Counted from the stretch's first letter, positions 1 to 8,389 are shown. The stretch is DNA of 64,000 nucleotides from Sphingobacteriales bacterium (GCA_016711295.1 JADJTE010000011.1:165174-229173); one strand, 5' to 3'. Notes: generated by a model from the letters alone, not told the origin. Translations and numbers: made by a program.

Positions 1-522
1 ACCTTATCGGCACAAAGCCAAAAGCCCAATAATTCGGGGTCGAAAGGCTTCGACAAGCGGCGCATCTTTTTAGACGGCAATTTAGGCTTCAATTTTGGTA
101 GCGGTACAGCGTTTGTGCAAGTATCGCCCGTAGTGGGCTATTGGATTACCGACCGCTTGGCGGCGGGTCTGGGTCCAAGTTTTGAATACTACAAATATGG
201 TAGTTTTTCGGGCACTAACTACGGCGGCAGGGTATTCGGGCGTTTTTACCCTATTCGAAACCTGTTTGCCCATGCCGAGTACGAAATAATCAGCTATAAG
301 AATAGCACGATGACCGAGCGCAGTTTTGCTTCGCGCTTGCCTATTGGGGCGGGTTATAGCCAATCTATTGGTGGGGCGGCTTATGTCAATGCAATGGTTT
401 TGTACGACGTATTGTATAAAGCCGATTCGTCTCCGTTTAACGATTATGTCAGCGGTGGCTGGATTTTCCGCGTGGGTGTAACGATGGGTTTAGGCGGCGG
501 CGGTTGGTCGCCCAATTGGTAA
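1..522 (+). CDS. Outer-membrane beta-barrel protein, 5' end cut by the window
   Basis: The frame is open from base 1, so the start lies outside the window and about 173 codons are visible. The first residues (TLSAQSQ) look like the tail of a signal peptide cut after SAQ. The rest shows short strands of alternating aromatic and small residues joined by Gly/Asn turns (GNLGFNFGSG, SPVVGYWITDRLAAGLG) and a C-terminal strand GWIFRVGVTMGLGGGG. This is the pattern of the small 8-stranded barrels common in Bacteroidota (OmpW/PorT-like). Function is unknown; a structural or surface role in the outer membrane is inferred. Two hairpin terminators follow it. Confidence 0.7.
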   Translation, partial: TLSAQSQKPNNSGSKGFDKRRIFLDGNLGFNFGSGTAFVQVSPVVGYWITDRLAAGLGPSFEYYKYGSFSGTNYGGRVFGRFYPIRNLFAHAEYEIISYKNSTMTERSFASRLPIGAGYSQSIGGAAYVNAMVLYDVLYKADSSPFNDYVSGGWIFRVGVTMGLGGGGWSPNW

Positions 523-534
523 TTATAGCCCAAG

Positions 535-562
535 TAGCGAACAATTTGTATCGCTATTTTTT
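535..562 (+). terminator. Rho-independent terminator after the barrel gene
   Basis: Six-base stem TAGCGA/TCGCTA with a 10-base loop, followed by six T, starting 13 bases after the stop codon of the barrel gene. Confidence 0.5.
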
Positions 563-624
563 GCTTTGGGTAACTCAAAACTTAGTAAGCAATCTATTTG
601 TAGCTATAACACGACACAAAACAT

Positions 625-671
625 CCGCACAATAATTATTCATAATATATTTATTGTGCGGGTATTTTTTT
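625..671 (+). terminator. Strong hairpin terminator between convergent genes
   Basis: An 11-base perfect stem (CCGCACAATAA / TTATTGTGCGG) with an AT-rich loop is followed by GTA and seven T on the + strand. It lies between the barrel gene and the convergent gatC and could stop transcripts from the left; the stem can fold from either side. Confidence 0.65.
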
Positions 672-675
672 GCCC

Positions 676-972
676 TTATCCTCCCTTTTTTATCACTTTG
701 GGCACTAAAATATGGGCATCATCGCGCAAGGGGGCATTTTGCAGGGCTTGTTCGCGGGTCAGGAGTTGTGCGGCTACGTCGGGGCGCAAGGTGTTGCTTG
801 CATCGTTCAGATAGACCAATGGCTCAACACCTTCTGTGTCGATGACGTTAATTTGCTCAAAAAAACCGATAATTTGCGCCAAATCGGTTTTGATGGCTTC
901 GGTTTCGGTGGGGTCAAATTCCAATTTGGCGAGATTGGCTAATTTAGCCACTAATTCGTCATTTATTTGCAT
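676..972 (-). CDS. gatC: Asp-tRNA(Asn)/Glu-tRNA(Gln) amidotransferase subunit C
   Basis: Small 98-residue subunit of the GatCAB complex, which converts mischarged Glu-tRNA(Gln) or Asp-tRNA(Asn) to the correct amide form in the cytoplasm. The family signature is clear: an N-terminal helical part (VAKLANLAKLEF), a middle INVIDTEGVEPLVY segment and the LRPD motif near residue 60, then a short C-terminal tail ending in VPKVIKKGG. Length matches the usual 95-100 residues. gatA and gatB are not adjacent, which is common in this phylum. It converges on the barrel gene across a hairpin terminator. An R1 element lies about 60 bases upstream of the start. Confidence 0.9.
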   Translation of the reverse strand: MQINDELVAKLANLAKLEFDPTETEAIKTDLAQIIGFFEQINVIDTEGVEPLVYLNDASNTLRPDVAAQLLTREQALQNAPLRDDAHILVPKVIKKGG

Positions 973-1029
973 CGCAGGCGTGTTGTTTTTTGGGTAGAGG
1001 GCATGTATGTTGAATTAAAATCTTGCATT

Positions 1030-1151
1030 GTAACTATTTAGCCTTGTAGGGAGAATAGCTATTTCTAATCGAATATGCAGCGATGTTAGGCATTATTAGA
1101 TGGGTATTGCCCATTACCCCATACCCAAAACCCCATACCCTAAATAGCTAC
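1030..1151 (+). mobile_element. R1 element copy a (MITE-like, 8-bp target duplication)
   Basis: A 122-bp element with ends GTAACTATTTAG and CTAAATAGCTAC (one mismatch in 12 as inverted repeats). It is flanked by the 8-bp direct repeat CTTGCATT at 1022-1029 and 1152-1159. It codes for nothing. The right target duplication overlaps the stop codon region of rfbC, so the element sits directly at the 3' end of that gene. GTAA ends with 8-bp duplications recall the IS66 family, by inference only. Confidence 0.85.
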
Positions 1152-1157
1152 CTTGCA

Positions 1158-1697
1158 TTATGGATATAAAGTGGGCAATATTTGGTCTTTGGGCGAAACG
1201 ATGAGTTGGTCGGCGGGTATTTGCCAGTCTATATCTAAGTGTGGGTCATTGTAAATGATGCCGCCTTCGTGTGCTTTGCTATAAAAATTGTCGCATTTGT
1301 AAAAAAATTCGGCGGTATCGCTCAATACTAAATAACCGTGTGCAAAACCACGCGGCACCATCAATTGTTTTTTGTTGGTAGCCGACAATATGATGCCAAA
1401 CCATTTGCCATAAGTAGCAGATTGGGGGCGCATATCGACAGCTACGTCATAGACTTCGCCCTCAATAACGCGCACCAATTTGGCTTGGGCATACGGTTCG
1501 GTTTGGTAGTGCAAGCCACGCAATACACCGCGCACTGAGCGGGCTTGGTTGTCTTGCACAAATTGGTAGCGCAAGCCGTGCTGTTCGAAGGCGTTTTGGT
1601 TATAACTTTCGTAAAAATAGCCTCTTTCGTCGGCAAAAATGCGTGGGTTGATAACCACAAGCCCTTCAATTCCAGTGGGTTCGATGAACTGATGCAC
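1158..1697 (-). CDS. rfbC: dTDP-4-dehydrorhamnose 3,5-epimerase
   Basis: Cytoplasmic epimerase of dTDP-L-rhamnose synthesis, which acts on dTDP-4-keto-6-deoxyglucose. The 179-residue protein has the cupin-fold family marks: FADERGYFYESYN near residue 21, VRGVLRGLHYQ with the catalytic His near residue 62, a VYDVAVDMR strand, and the RGFAHGYLVLSDTAEFFYKC segment with the second active-site residues (His and Tyr). Length is normal. The partner genes rfbA, rfbB and rfbD are not in the window, so it is an orphan here. Two R1 elements in the same orientation flank it, one at each side, with different target duplications. Confidence 0.93.
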   Translation of the reverse strand: MHQFIEPTGIEGLVVINPRIFADERGYFYESYNQNAFEQHGLRYQFVQDNQARSVRGVLRGLHYQTEPYAQAKLVRVIEGEVYDVAVDMRPQSATYGKWFGIILSATNKKQLMVPRGFAHGYLVLSDTAEFFYKCDNFYSKAHEGGIIYNDPHLDIDWQIPADQLIVSPKDQILPTLYP

Positions 1698-1819
1698 TAT
1701 AATAAGTAGGTATTGTTATAGACAAAATGATTATTAAAAATAAAATATAAAAAAATGCCACGAATTACACAAGTCTACACGAATATTTTACTATATCTGA
1801 CTTTTTTAAGTCGTTTACC

Positions 1820-1932
1820 GTAACTATTTAGCCTTGTAGGGAGAACTAATCGAATATACAGCGATGTCAGGCATTATTGGATAAGTATTGCTCATTACCC
1901 CATACCCAAAACCCTATACCCTAAATAGTTAC
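1820..1932 (+). mobile_element. R1 element copy b (MITE-like, 8-bp target duplication)
   Basis: A 113-bp copy of the same element as at 1030, in the same orientation, with perfect ends GTAACTATTTAG / CTAAATAGTTAC. It is flanked by CGTTTACC at 1812-1819 and 1933-1940. It is shorter than copy a because an internal AATAGCTATTT stretch is missing. Confidence 0.85.
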
Positions 1933-1960
1933 CGTTTACCTATAAAAGGAAGGAGTAGTG

Positions 1961-2527
1961 TTATGTTGTTGCCTGTGCAGCGAGGTAAATAACCGTAGCA
2001 TAGCGTAAAAAACGCCCTATGAGCATCAATAGCGATACCCATAAGGGGCGCACGCGCATAAAACCAAGTGCCACCACTAAGGGGTCGCCCACAAAAGGCA
2101 GCCAACAGAATAGGGCAGTCCAGATACCATAACGGTTGATATAATATTGGGCATTTTGTACTTGCTGCTCGGTAGCACCGAAATAGCGAGTCAGCCATTC
2201 GCGTTTGCCCAAATAGCCCAAGCCATACGAGCTTAGTCCGCCCACCCAATTGCCCAATGTAGCTACCCAAAGGCAATGCCATGCGCTAAAATCGTTATAG
2301 AGCATGGCAAGCAACAAACCGTCAGAGGTAAGGGGCAATACCGACGAGGCTAATAATGAACTTAGGAACAAAGCACCATACCCAACTGTGTCGAGCAGCG
2401 ATAGCCAATGGCACAGCGGCAGTAAGGTTAAGAAAATGAGCAATAGCAAAGGCGCAAGAGATTGGAAGCAAGATACTTGATTGGAGGGGCAAAGATAGCT
2501 GTTTTGCGCCAAACTGCCAAGCAACAA
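1961..2527 (-). CDS. YqaA-like VTT/DedA-superfamily membrane protein
   Basis: 188-residue integral inner-membrane protein. After an N-terminal hydrophobic stretch it has the core seen in YqaA and related VTT-domain proteins: GYGALFLSSLLASSVLPLTSDGLLLAML, then ATLGNWVGGLSSYGLGYLGK, a charged loop, and GIWTALFCWLPFVGDPLVVALGFMR followed by a last hydrophobic helix. The relatives act in membrane homeostasis or lipid movement, but the substrate of YqaA-type proteins is not settled. The first ~35 residues are longer than usual, so translation may begin further in. It lies just downstream (on its strand) of nothing co-directional and close; R1 copy b is about 30 bases past its stop. Confidence 0.75.
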   Translation of the reverse strand: MLLGSLAQNSYLCPSNQVSCFQSLAPLLLLIFLTLLPLCHWLSLLDTVGYGALFLSSLLASSVLPLTSDGLLLAMLYNDFSAWHCLWVATLGNWVGGLSSYGLGYLGKREWLTRYFGATEQQVQNAQYYINRYGIWTALFCWLPFVGDPLVVALGFMRVRPLWVSLLMLIGRFLRYATVIYLAAQATT

Positions 2528-2634
2528 GCAGGTACTAAAAGAGGCCTAAACGACAATAACGCCGAATAGACCTCTAATTTAAATTTAAATCACAAGCTAT
2601 ATTTTCTGGTGGTCGTTATACGCACTACCATTGC

Positions 2635-3702
2635 TTAAAAACGAGGACAATAGGTTGGGGTGCGGCGTTTGCACTCGCTCATGCGTCCTGAATAGGACAA
2701 TGTGAGTTCCAAGGCACCTTGTCCTAAACTTGCCGAGCGTAGGTCGGATACGTTTACATCGTAAGAGAAACCAAATTTGAAAGCTTGGTAGTCGATACCG
2801 ATATTGAAAATAATAGCATCGTCTAAGCGATACCAACCACCGAGATAGATGGCAGAGTTTTCGCTGCTCGAACCGCGTTTGTAGCGGCGACCGCCTTGGT
2901 CGAAGTGGTAGCCAAAGGCTGTACCGAACACGAGGTTGCGGGCACCAGTTTGGCTCATAAACAAGAGGCTGGGCGAAAGGCTAAATTTTTCTGCTAAGAA
3001 AAAACTACCACCGCCGTGAAATACGATGCGCGGGTCGAGGAGTTTGTCGGCGGCTGTGCCTACATCTTCGAGCAAGAAAGTTTCTTTGGGTTTGGTGAGG
3101 TGGAAATAAGCTGCCCCTGCATACAAATTGACTGCTTCGTTGACGGCAGCAGTGAACAAGCCGCCTGCTCTGAAATCGAGGTAATTGAAGCTATTATTTT
3201 GGAAAGGCTCTAAATTGGCTAAGGCGGGGTTAAATTCGTAGCCCTCGTCTATTTGGCTTTGGAAATAAAGGCGGGCAATATTGAGGCTTTTTTGGGTAAA
3301 TGCCATTTGCGCCCCAAGGCTCATTACATAGCGGCGGTCTTGGTCTAAGGATTTGTGGTAGGCAGCCGATAGCATAGCGGTTAGGTCGTTGAGTGCGCCG
3401 TCGCCTGCGCGGTCATTGACCAAAGCCAAGCCAACGCCTACGTGGTCGGTGCCCAATTGGCAGCCCAACAACGAAGCATCTACCGAAGCAGCTATCGTAG
3501 AGTAGGGCGCGGGGATAGATGCCCATTGATTGCGATAGGTAAAGTTAGCGCGGTAATGTTCGGCAATATTGCCGGTCATAGCGGGGTTGAGGGTAAGGGG
3601 CGAAGAGTAAAATTGCGAGAAGTGAATATCCTGCGCCGATACATTGCCCAGATAGCAGGTCAGTGCGATGCCTACTAAAATACGTGTAAAATACTGCATC
3701 AT
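2635..3702 (-). CDS. PorP/SprF family type IX secretion outer-membrane protein
   Basis: 355 residues with a signal peptide (ILVGIALTCYLGNVSA, cut before QDIHFSQFY) and the PorP/SprF family start QDIHFSQFYSSPLTLNPAMTG, followed by the usual RANFTYRNQWASI. The remainder is a beta-barrel with repeated aromatic-ended strands. Members sit in the outer membrane; some are needed for T9SS export or anchoring of adhesins (SprF with SprB), while many paralogues serve single large cargo proteins. No large adhesin gene is next to this copy, so its partner is unknown. Transcribed alone, with about 380 bases of AT-rich DNA upstream. Confidence 0.9.
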   Translation of the reverse strand: MMQYFTRILVGIALTCYLGNVSAQDIHFSQFYSSPLTLNPAMTGNIAEHYRANFTYRNQWASIPAPYSTIAASVDASLLGCQLGTDHVGVGLALVNDRAGDGALNDLTAMLSAAYHKSLDQDRRYVMSLGAQMAFTQKSLNIARLYFQSQIDEGYEFNPALANLEPFQNNSFNYLDFRAGGLFTAAVNEAVNLYAGAAYFHLTKPKETFLLEDVGTAADKLLDPRIVFHGGGSFFLAEKFSLSPSLLFMSQTGARNLVFGTAFGYHFDQGGRRYKRGSSSENSAIYLGGWYRLDDAIIFNIGIDYQAFKFGFSYDVNVSDLRSASLGQGALELTLSYSGRMSECKRRTPTYCPRF

Positions 3703-4086
3703 AGCTAAAATGATTTTTAGAAAATCGGTATGGTAAGGTTTTAGGTTTTATTAATGAATAAGTAATTATTATAAATATAATTGCCAGAGATAAGGAATTC
3801 TTTCCCGTTGCGAGGATTACAATAGTGTATTAGACTTATACACATGGTTCACGCCGCTAAGGTAAAACAATTTTGCGGTTTCTTGTGCGTTATTTCGCCT
3901 AATATCTATCAATTTAGCCTCTTTTTTATTACAACTTTATCATTTTCTCGCATTTACTGCCTCATACTGTTTGCAAAACAACCCAATAAGTCTTATTAGG
4001 CAGCTGATTATGGGGCAAGATATAACTATATTGCTAAAATTGGCAATAGGTATATAACAACGCTTGTTTTGGCTGTGCGTCCTAAA
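3703..4086. other. Intergenic stretch upstream of the PorP/SprF gene
   Basis: About 380 AT-rich bases between two genes on the minus strand. It must hold the promoter of the PorP/SprF gene. No clear TAnnTTTG box at the right place, hairpin or repeat was recognised. Confidence 0.4.
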
Positions 4087-4479
4087 CTACAACAATAAAT
4101 CGCTTCCCAATATGCTTGGGTCGCTCCTATAAGGATAAAACGCAAAACCTGCATCGCTATTGCCCGACACGATAAAAATACAAGCAAACTCAGCAGGATT
4201 TTTATAAACATGCTTAAAATTGGCAATTTTGTGCTGCTGCAATAGGTTGCGGGCTATAAACTCTTCGAGTAGCGAGGCATTGATATTCCATTCGGTATTC
4301 ATCTGTTCGGCACTAATAACAGGTTTGCCGATAGCCAACTGCGCTTCGCGGTGGGCTATGAAAATGGGATAATCCGATATACCGCGCCCTACGACTTCGG
4401 TAGCTACTTTTTTCAAATAATTTTCGTACATCGCCACATCGCGCTGTACGCTTTCTATGATTTGTTCGGGAACTTGCAT
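4087..4479 (-). CDS. Conserved hypothetical protein, small and soluble
   Basis: 130 residues from the chosen start MQVPEQIIESV; an upstream in-frame ATG would add 25 residues of low-complexity sequence and overlap the divergent gene region, so the internal start is preferred. The protein opens with a helix (ESVQRDVAMYENYLKKVATEVV), then ISDYPIFIAHREAQLAIGKPVI, a middle helix, and a C-terminal part AEFACIFIVSGNSDAGFAFYPY. No signal peptide or membrane segment. Its make-up resembles small conserved Bacteroidota proteins of unknown function; no role can be assigned. Divergent from the SRPBCC-like gene with about 130 bases between them. Confidence 0.65.
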   Translation of the reverse strand: MQVPEQIIESVQRDVAMYENYLKKVATEVVGRGISDYPIFIAHREAQLAIGKPVISAEQMNTEWNINASLLEEFIARNLLQQHKIANFKHVYKNPAEFACIFIVSGNSDAGFAFYPYRSDPSILGSDLLL

Positions 4480-4609
4480 GATAAAACGATGATTAGAACT
4501 TAGTAGGTTGCTTGACTCAAGAGATAAACGCAAAAAACACGCATCTTTTGGCACAAAAGTAATAACTTTGCGCTATTGTTGCATCGCCCTACTATTTTTA
4601 TGTGAGATT

Positions 4610-5209
4610 ATGCCCTACTCCCTAACCCGACAATCTACGCTACCCATAGATAAGGCTGAACTGTGGAAAGCCATTACTCAATTCGATAATATCAATTACG
4701 AACTGATGCCTTTGGCGTATATGACCTACCCCGCAGCAGCCAAAACGACTGCACTTGATATGCTGCCGCTACATACCACCTTATTTACAAGCGTCATCTT
4801 ATTGTTTGGCTACATACCCATCGACCTGCACCGCCTGCAACTAAGCGACTTCAAACCCGAACAAGGTTTTTGGGAACACTCGCGCTCGCTCACGCACAGT
4901 GCTTGGAAACATACCCGCACCCTACAAGCCCTACCTGACGGGCAAACCCAACTAATTGACCACGTCCAATTTGAACCGCGATTGCCCTTAGTGGGCTACT
5001 TGCTATTACCTATCTATTGCTTCATGTTTGGGCATAGGCATAAGCGTTTGCAGAAAAATATGCATCAAAATCATAATATACATACTTCCAACAACACCAA
5101 AAATATTATCCAATACACTATTTTTATTTATGCAAAACGAAATATCGGGCTTGCACACCAAAAGCGTGGGGCAAGACAAATTTCAGGCACACGACCACTA
5201 TTGGGTTGA
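4610..5209 (+). CDS. SRPBCC-like (ligand-binding helix-grip) protein, 3' end probably frameshifted
   Basis: Starts MPYSLTRQSTLPIDKAELW, then ITQFDNINYELMPLAYMTYP, matching the opening of SRPBCC/helix-grip proteins that bind hydrophobic ligands. Near the end it has RLPLVGYLLLPIYCFMFGHRHKRLQK, the usual C-terminal helix. After this the reading frame runs on for about 45 residues of unrelated sequence and overlaps the next gene by 80 bases. One extra A in the A-run at 5054-5058 would end the protein within nine codons (near 5073) and remove the overlap, so a lost base is likely. The ligand is unknown; the link to the acyl-CoA dehydrogenase downstream is only positional. Confidence 0.65.
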   Translation: MPYSLTRQSTLPIDKAELWKAITQFDNINYELMPLAYMTYPAAAKTTALDMLPLHTTLFTSVILLFGYIPIDLHRLQLSDFKPEQGFWEHSRSLTHSAWKHTRTLQALPDGQTQLIDHVQFEPRLPLVGYLLLPIYCFMFGHRHKRLQKNMHQNHNIHTSNNTKNIIQYTIFIYAKRNIGLAHQKRGARQISGTRPLLG

Positions 5210-6344
5210 TGAACTATTGACCGAAGAACATCGACTTATCCGCGAAACAGTAAGGGCTTGGGTCAAACGCGAAGTTTCGCCCGTTATCGAAGATTACGCC
5301 CAACGCGCTGCATTTCCTAAGCACCTCATCAAAGGTTTAGCTGAAGTAGGCGCATTCGGTCCCACAATACCCGTCCAATATGGCGGGCAAGGATTAGACT
5401 ATATCAGCTATGGCATTATTATGCAAGAATTAGAGCGCGGCGATTCGGGCATCCGCTCTACTGCATCGGTGCAAAGTTCTTTGGTCATGTATCCTATCTA
5501 TACCTACGGAAACGAAGCCCAACGCATGAAATATTTGCCCAAACTCGGTAGCGGCGAATGGATGGGTAGCTTCGGACTCACCGAACCCAACCACGGCTCT
5601 AATCCAAGCGGTATGACTACCCATTTCGAGGACAAAGGCGACCATTATCTACTGAACGGCTCTAAAATGTGGATTTCTAACGCGCCCTTTTGCGACGTAG
5701 CCGTAGTATGGGCAAAAGACGAAGCAGGTGTTATTCGCGGTTTAGTCGTCGAGCGCGGCATGGAGGGTTTTACTACACCCGAAACACACGGCAAATGGTC
5801 ACTACGCGCATCGGCTACTGGCGAGTTGGTATTCGACAACGTGCGCGTACCCAAAGAAAACCTATTACCCAACGGCAAGGGATTAAAAGCACCCTTGGGC
5901 TGCTTGTCGTCGGCACGCTTCGGTATTGCTTGGGGCGCAATAGGCGCGGCAATGGATTGTTACGACTCGGCATTGCGCTATTCCTTAGAACGCATACAGT
6001 TCGACAAGCCTATTGGCGGTTTTCAATTGACCCAAAAGAAATTAGCCGAAATGATTACCGAAATTACCAAAGCGCAATTGTTGGCATGGCGCGTGGGCGT
6101 ACTCAAAAACGAAGACCGCGCTACGCCTGCCCAAATATCAATGGCAAAACGCAATAATGTCGATATGGCTTTGCATATAGCTCGCGAAGCCCGACAAATA
6201 CACGGTGGCATGGGCATCACGGGCGAATATCCTATCATGCGCCACATGATGAACTTAGAATCGGTCATCACTTATGAAGGTACGCATGACATACACCTGC
6301 TCATAACGGGCATGGACGTAACGGGCATCAATGCCTTTAAATAA
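5130..6344 (+). CDS. Acyl-CoA dehydrogenase, probably glutaryl-CoA dehydrogenase
   Basis: 404 residues from MQNEISGLHTKS. FAD enzyme that oxidises and decarboxylates glutaryl-CoA to crotonyl-CoA in lysine/tryptophan breakdown. The order of domains is standard: N-terminal helical part (LTEEHRLIRETVRAW), a central beta domain with FGLTEPNHGSNPSGM and SLRASATGELVFDNVRVP, and a C-terminal helical part with RIQFDKPIGGFQLTQKKLAEM, QIHGGMGITGEYP and YEGTHDIHLLI. The Glu in TYEGTHDIH is the expected catalytic base. GCDH-type features are the NPSGM stretch and the TYEGTHDIH ending; a relative acting on a different short acyl-CoA is possible. Followed by a bidirectional terminator. Confidence 0.88.
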   Translation: MQNEISGLHTKSVGQDKFQAHDHYWVDELLTEEHRLIRETVRAWVKREVSPVIEDYAQRAAFPKHLIKGLAEVGAFGPTIPVQYGGQGLDYISYGIIMQELERGDSGIRSTASVQSSLVMYPIYTYGNEAQRMKYLPKLGSGEWMGSFGLTEPNHGSNPSGMTTHFEDKGDHYLLNGSKMWISNAPFCDVAVVWAKDEAGVIRGLVVERGMEGFTTPETHGKWSLRASATGELVFDNVRVPKENLLPNGKGLKAPLGCLSSARFGIAWGAIGAAMDCYDSALRYSLERIQFDKPIGGFQLTQKKLAEMITEITKAQLLAWRVGVLKNEDRATPAQISMAKRNNVDMALHIAREARQIHGGMGITGEYPIMRHMMNLESVITYEGTHDIHLLITGMDVTGINAFK

Positions 6345-6397
6345 TTGCCGCACCCACCTCCAATTTTAATTCGGTAAAGTTTAGTTCTGTATATTAT

Positions 6398-6439
6398 AAT
6401 AGCCCTGTCAAGTTTGAATAAACACCTGACAGGGCTATT
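6398..6439. terminator. Bidirectional terminator between convergent genes
   Basis: Perfect 13-base stem AATAGCCCTGTCA / TGACAGGGCTATT with a 16-base loop. It sits 53 bases after the dehydrogenase stop and directly at the stop of the convergent ceramidase gene. Confidence 0.75.
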
Positions 6440-6441
6440 TA

Positions 6442-7128
6442 CTACAAAATGGCTGCTTTGCCGAGCGAACTAACTTTTGGCGTATCGTCGAAACCATACC
6501 ATATTTCTTCGGGGCTAAATATATCGGGCTGTACGCTGTTGTCTATTTGGCGGTCAGCGACGGGTTTGAGCAGTTCTTTTGCCAATTCGCTGCACTTAGT
6601 TTGGTAGGCAGGCAAGGTCCATCTGCCAAATACGGTATGTCCGCCTTCGTACAATTGTAGGTCGTATTCTTCGGGCGTAGTAATATAGCCATGATAGCCG
6701 TTGGCATAGGTTGTAGGTATAACCTTCGTCACACCGCGTTGGCGCAAAATGGCTAATACTGTAGCCGCCAAGCGTTTGCCCGCCATAGTGGTCAGTTCGG
6801 CAGCAATACCCAAAATAGCTATATTGCCCAACACGATAATTTGTATCGGCAAAATTTGGGGTATCCAAGGCGTGCGAGCTAAATAACCGTGTTTGTCGAG
6901 CCATTTGAAGTACTTGATGTGCAAATCTACATTGGGCAGCGGTAGTTGCGAGGTGCGGCTTATGCCAAATACTCTACCTTCGCCCGATTCCATAAAAATA
7001 TGTTTTTTGCCGTGCAGTTCGTATTTCAAGTCTATCATGCGGCGGGTTTCGGTGTCGGCGCGGCGATATGTAATCCAACGTTCGTAGAACCTGCCGCCTC
7101 CGATGAGCAATTTTGATAAGGTGCTCAA
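6442..7128 (-). CDS. Neutral/alkaline ceramidase, C-terminal part (separate frame)
   Basis: This frame holds the C-terminal third of the ceramidase begun at 8.2 kb. It includes PWIPQILPIQIIVLGNIAILGIAAELTTMAGKRL (in pieces), TTYANGYHGYITTPEEYDLQ and YEGGHTVFGRWTLPAYQTK, all typical of the end of the catalytic domain. A TTG overlapping the previous stop could serve as a start, but it falls inside conserved protein sequence. One added T in the run at 7131-7134 fuses this part to the central part, so it is almost certainly not an independent gene. The last residues (SSLGKAAIL) end at the bidirectional terminator. Confidence 0.8.
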   Translation of the reverse strand: MSTLSKLLIGGGRFYERWITYRRADTETRRMIDLKYELHGKKHIFMESGEGRVFGISRTSQLPLPNVDLHIKYFKWLDKHGYLARTPWIPQILPIQIIVLGNIAILGIAAELTTMAGKRLAATVLAILRQRGVTKVIPTTYANGYHGYITTPEEYDLQLYEGGHTVFGRWTLPAYQTKCSELAKELLKPVADRQIDNSVQPDIFSPEEIWYGFDDTPKVSSLGKAAIL

Positions 7129-8168
7129 AATTTTAGGCAGAACTGACCTTCTTTCGTACCTTCAAAAAAGCTGATGCCTTGTGCCGATGGCATAGTGCGC
7201 AAACCTATTTTGCCGTCAGTAAATTGTGGGTCGATAGCAACGCACGAAAAATCGACAAATTGCAAGACGCTATCCATATCGCCCGATAAAGCAGCGGCTG
7301 TGGCGGCTCGTTCAAAAGCCTCATTAGCGGTTTGGTATTGTAGTTTGCCGTTGTAGCGGGCACTTTTAAAATCGTCTTCAAATTTGCCGCGCATCCAACG
7401 TTTTTTCTTGTCCCAAACATAATTGGGGCTTACATCGCCTGCTACATCTTGGGCAAAAGCAGCTACAAATTGCGGGTTATCGTGGGTTTGGCGCAAGTGT
7501 TGCTCTAAATATTCGGCGGCATAACCTTTATTATCATAACAAACCTTGTCGTTGTCGTTGGATAGGCTGGTGGTATGTACGCCAAACCAATTGAGGCTGC
7601 CCAAAGGTTTGGGCTGAACGGTAGGGCTGGGCGCGGGTGCATCAAAGCGCAATAATTTGAGGGTGCGGTCTATGGCGAGGTGGGCTTCGTGTTCGCCAAA
7701 GGCTTGTGTTATCTCGGCATTGGCATTAAAAGCGGGCAAACTGCGATTAAAAGCGACTTCGGCTTCGGGCGCAAAATCGGCTTCGGCATAGCGTATTTCG
7801 GCGGTTTGTAGGCGATTGGCGGCTTCCAAAATGGCAGCTACCGTACCCGCTGCATACTTTTCAAATACTTGGGGCTGAAAACCGGGTATAGTCAGGTTAT
7901 ACAGCATATAATGCGAGTAGCCGCCCGGTGCGCTGTGCGTATGTTGTGCCGACAATAATATGTTGGCATCGGTATAGCCTGCTTCGGGGTCGGCAGTGCA
8001 TAGGCGTTTGACTACTTCGTGCTTGAGTCCGAGCGTATAAAAACAAATCTCGGCATTGACCAGCACTACACGGCGGCGCGTAGCAATGTGTTCGATAACA
8101 AAAGCCCGCACCGAAATAGGTGTTTCGATACCACGTACAACGTTTTCGTGCATGCCATATCCCATCAT
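7125..8168 (-). CDS. Neutral/alkaline non-lysosomal ceramidase family hydrolase, central part
   Basis: Family PF04734: zinc amidases that release fatty acid from ceramide. This frame holds most of the catalytic domain: MMGYGMHENVVRGIETP, VLVNAEICFYTLGL, the zinc-site segment AQHTHSAPGGYSHY, FGVHTTSLSNDNDK, and QDVAGDVSPNYVWD, where the Ser of GDVSPN is the expected nucleophile. The N-terminus (YRIGCAKTDITILPYGK) is in a third frame at 8165-8272 (possible start MPRRS at 8272). One added A in the run at 8172-8174 would give PYGKGMMGYG and join it. With two single-base gaps the gene is either decayed or mis-sequenced; conserved motifs are intact, which favours the latter. No clear signal peptide is seen, so location is uncertain. 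Confidence 0.85.
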   Translation of the reverse strand: MMGYGMHENVVRGIETPISVRAFVIEHIATRRRVVLVNAEICFYTLGLKHEVVKRLCTADPEAGYTDANILLSAQHTHSAPGGYSHYMLYNLTIPGFQPQVFEKYAAGTVAAILEAANRLQTAEIRYAEADFAPEAEVAFNRSLPAFNANAEITQAFGEHEAHLAIDRTLKLLRFDAPAPSPTVQPKPLGSLNWFGVHTTSLSNDNDKVCYDNKGYAAEYLEQHLRQTHDNPQFVAAFAQDVAGDVSPNYVWDKKKRWMRGKFEDDFKSARYNGKLQYQTANEAFERAATAAALSGDMDSVLQFVDFSCVAIDPQFTDGKIGLRTMPSAQGISFFEGTKEGQFCLKF

Positions 8169-8389
8169 GCCTTTCCGTAAGGCAATATTGTAATGTCTGT
8201 TTTAGCACAACCAATTCGATAAGATGTTGCAAAAGAGAATTTTAGAGAGGTTAGAATACTGCGACGAGGCATATATCGCTTCATCAAAACAATCTGCCCG
8301 TGCATTGATAGAGCAAGGACAAATTGTAATGACAAAAATGCGACCATTTTGACTATTTCACCGCATTTTTCAATCAACGCATCAAAAAT

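Noticed and set aside
566..942. Frames opposite gatC on the + strand
   Set aside because: They run through the hairpin terminator and over the well-conserved gatC frame.
1022..1940. rfbC as cargo of a composite transposon made of two R1 elements
   Set aside because: Each R1 copy has its own pair of 8-bp duplications, so they inserted independently.
7125..7134. Programmed frameshift at CTA AAA TTT TGA
   Set aside because: The heptamer is not in a slippery register, there is no downstream pseudoknot that I can see, and many similar breaks occur at plain homopolymers elsewhere.
7125..8168. ATGA-type stop/start overlaps in the ceramidase locus as a three-gene operon
   Set aside because: Conserved sequence of one protein family runs across both overlaps, and one-base repairs give the exact family sequence.
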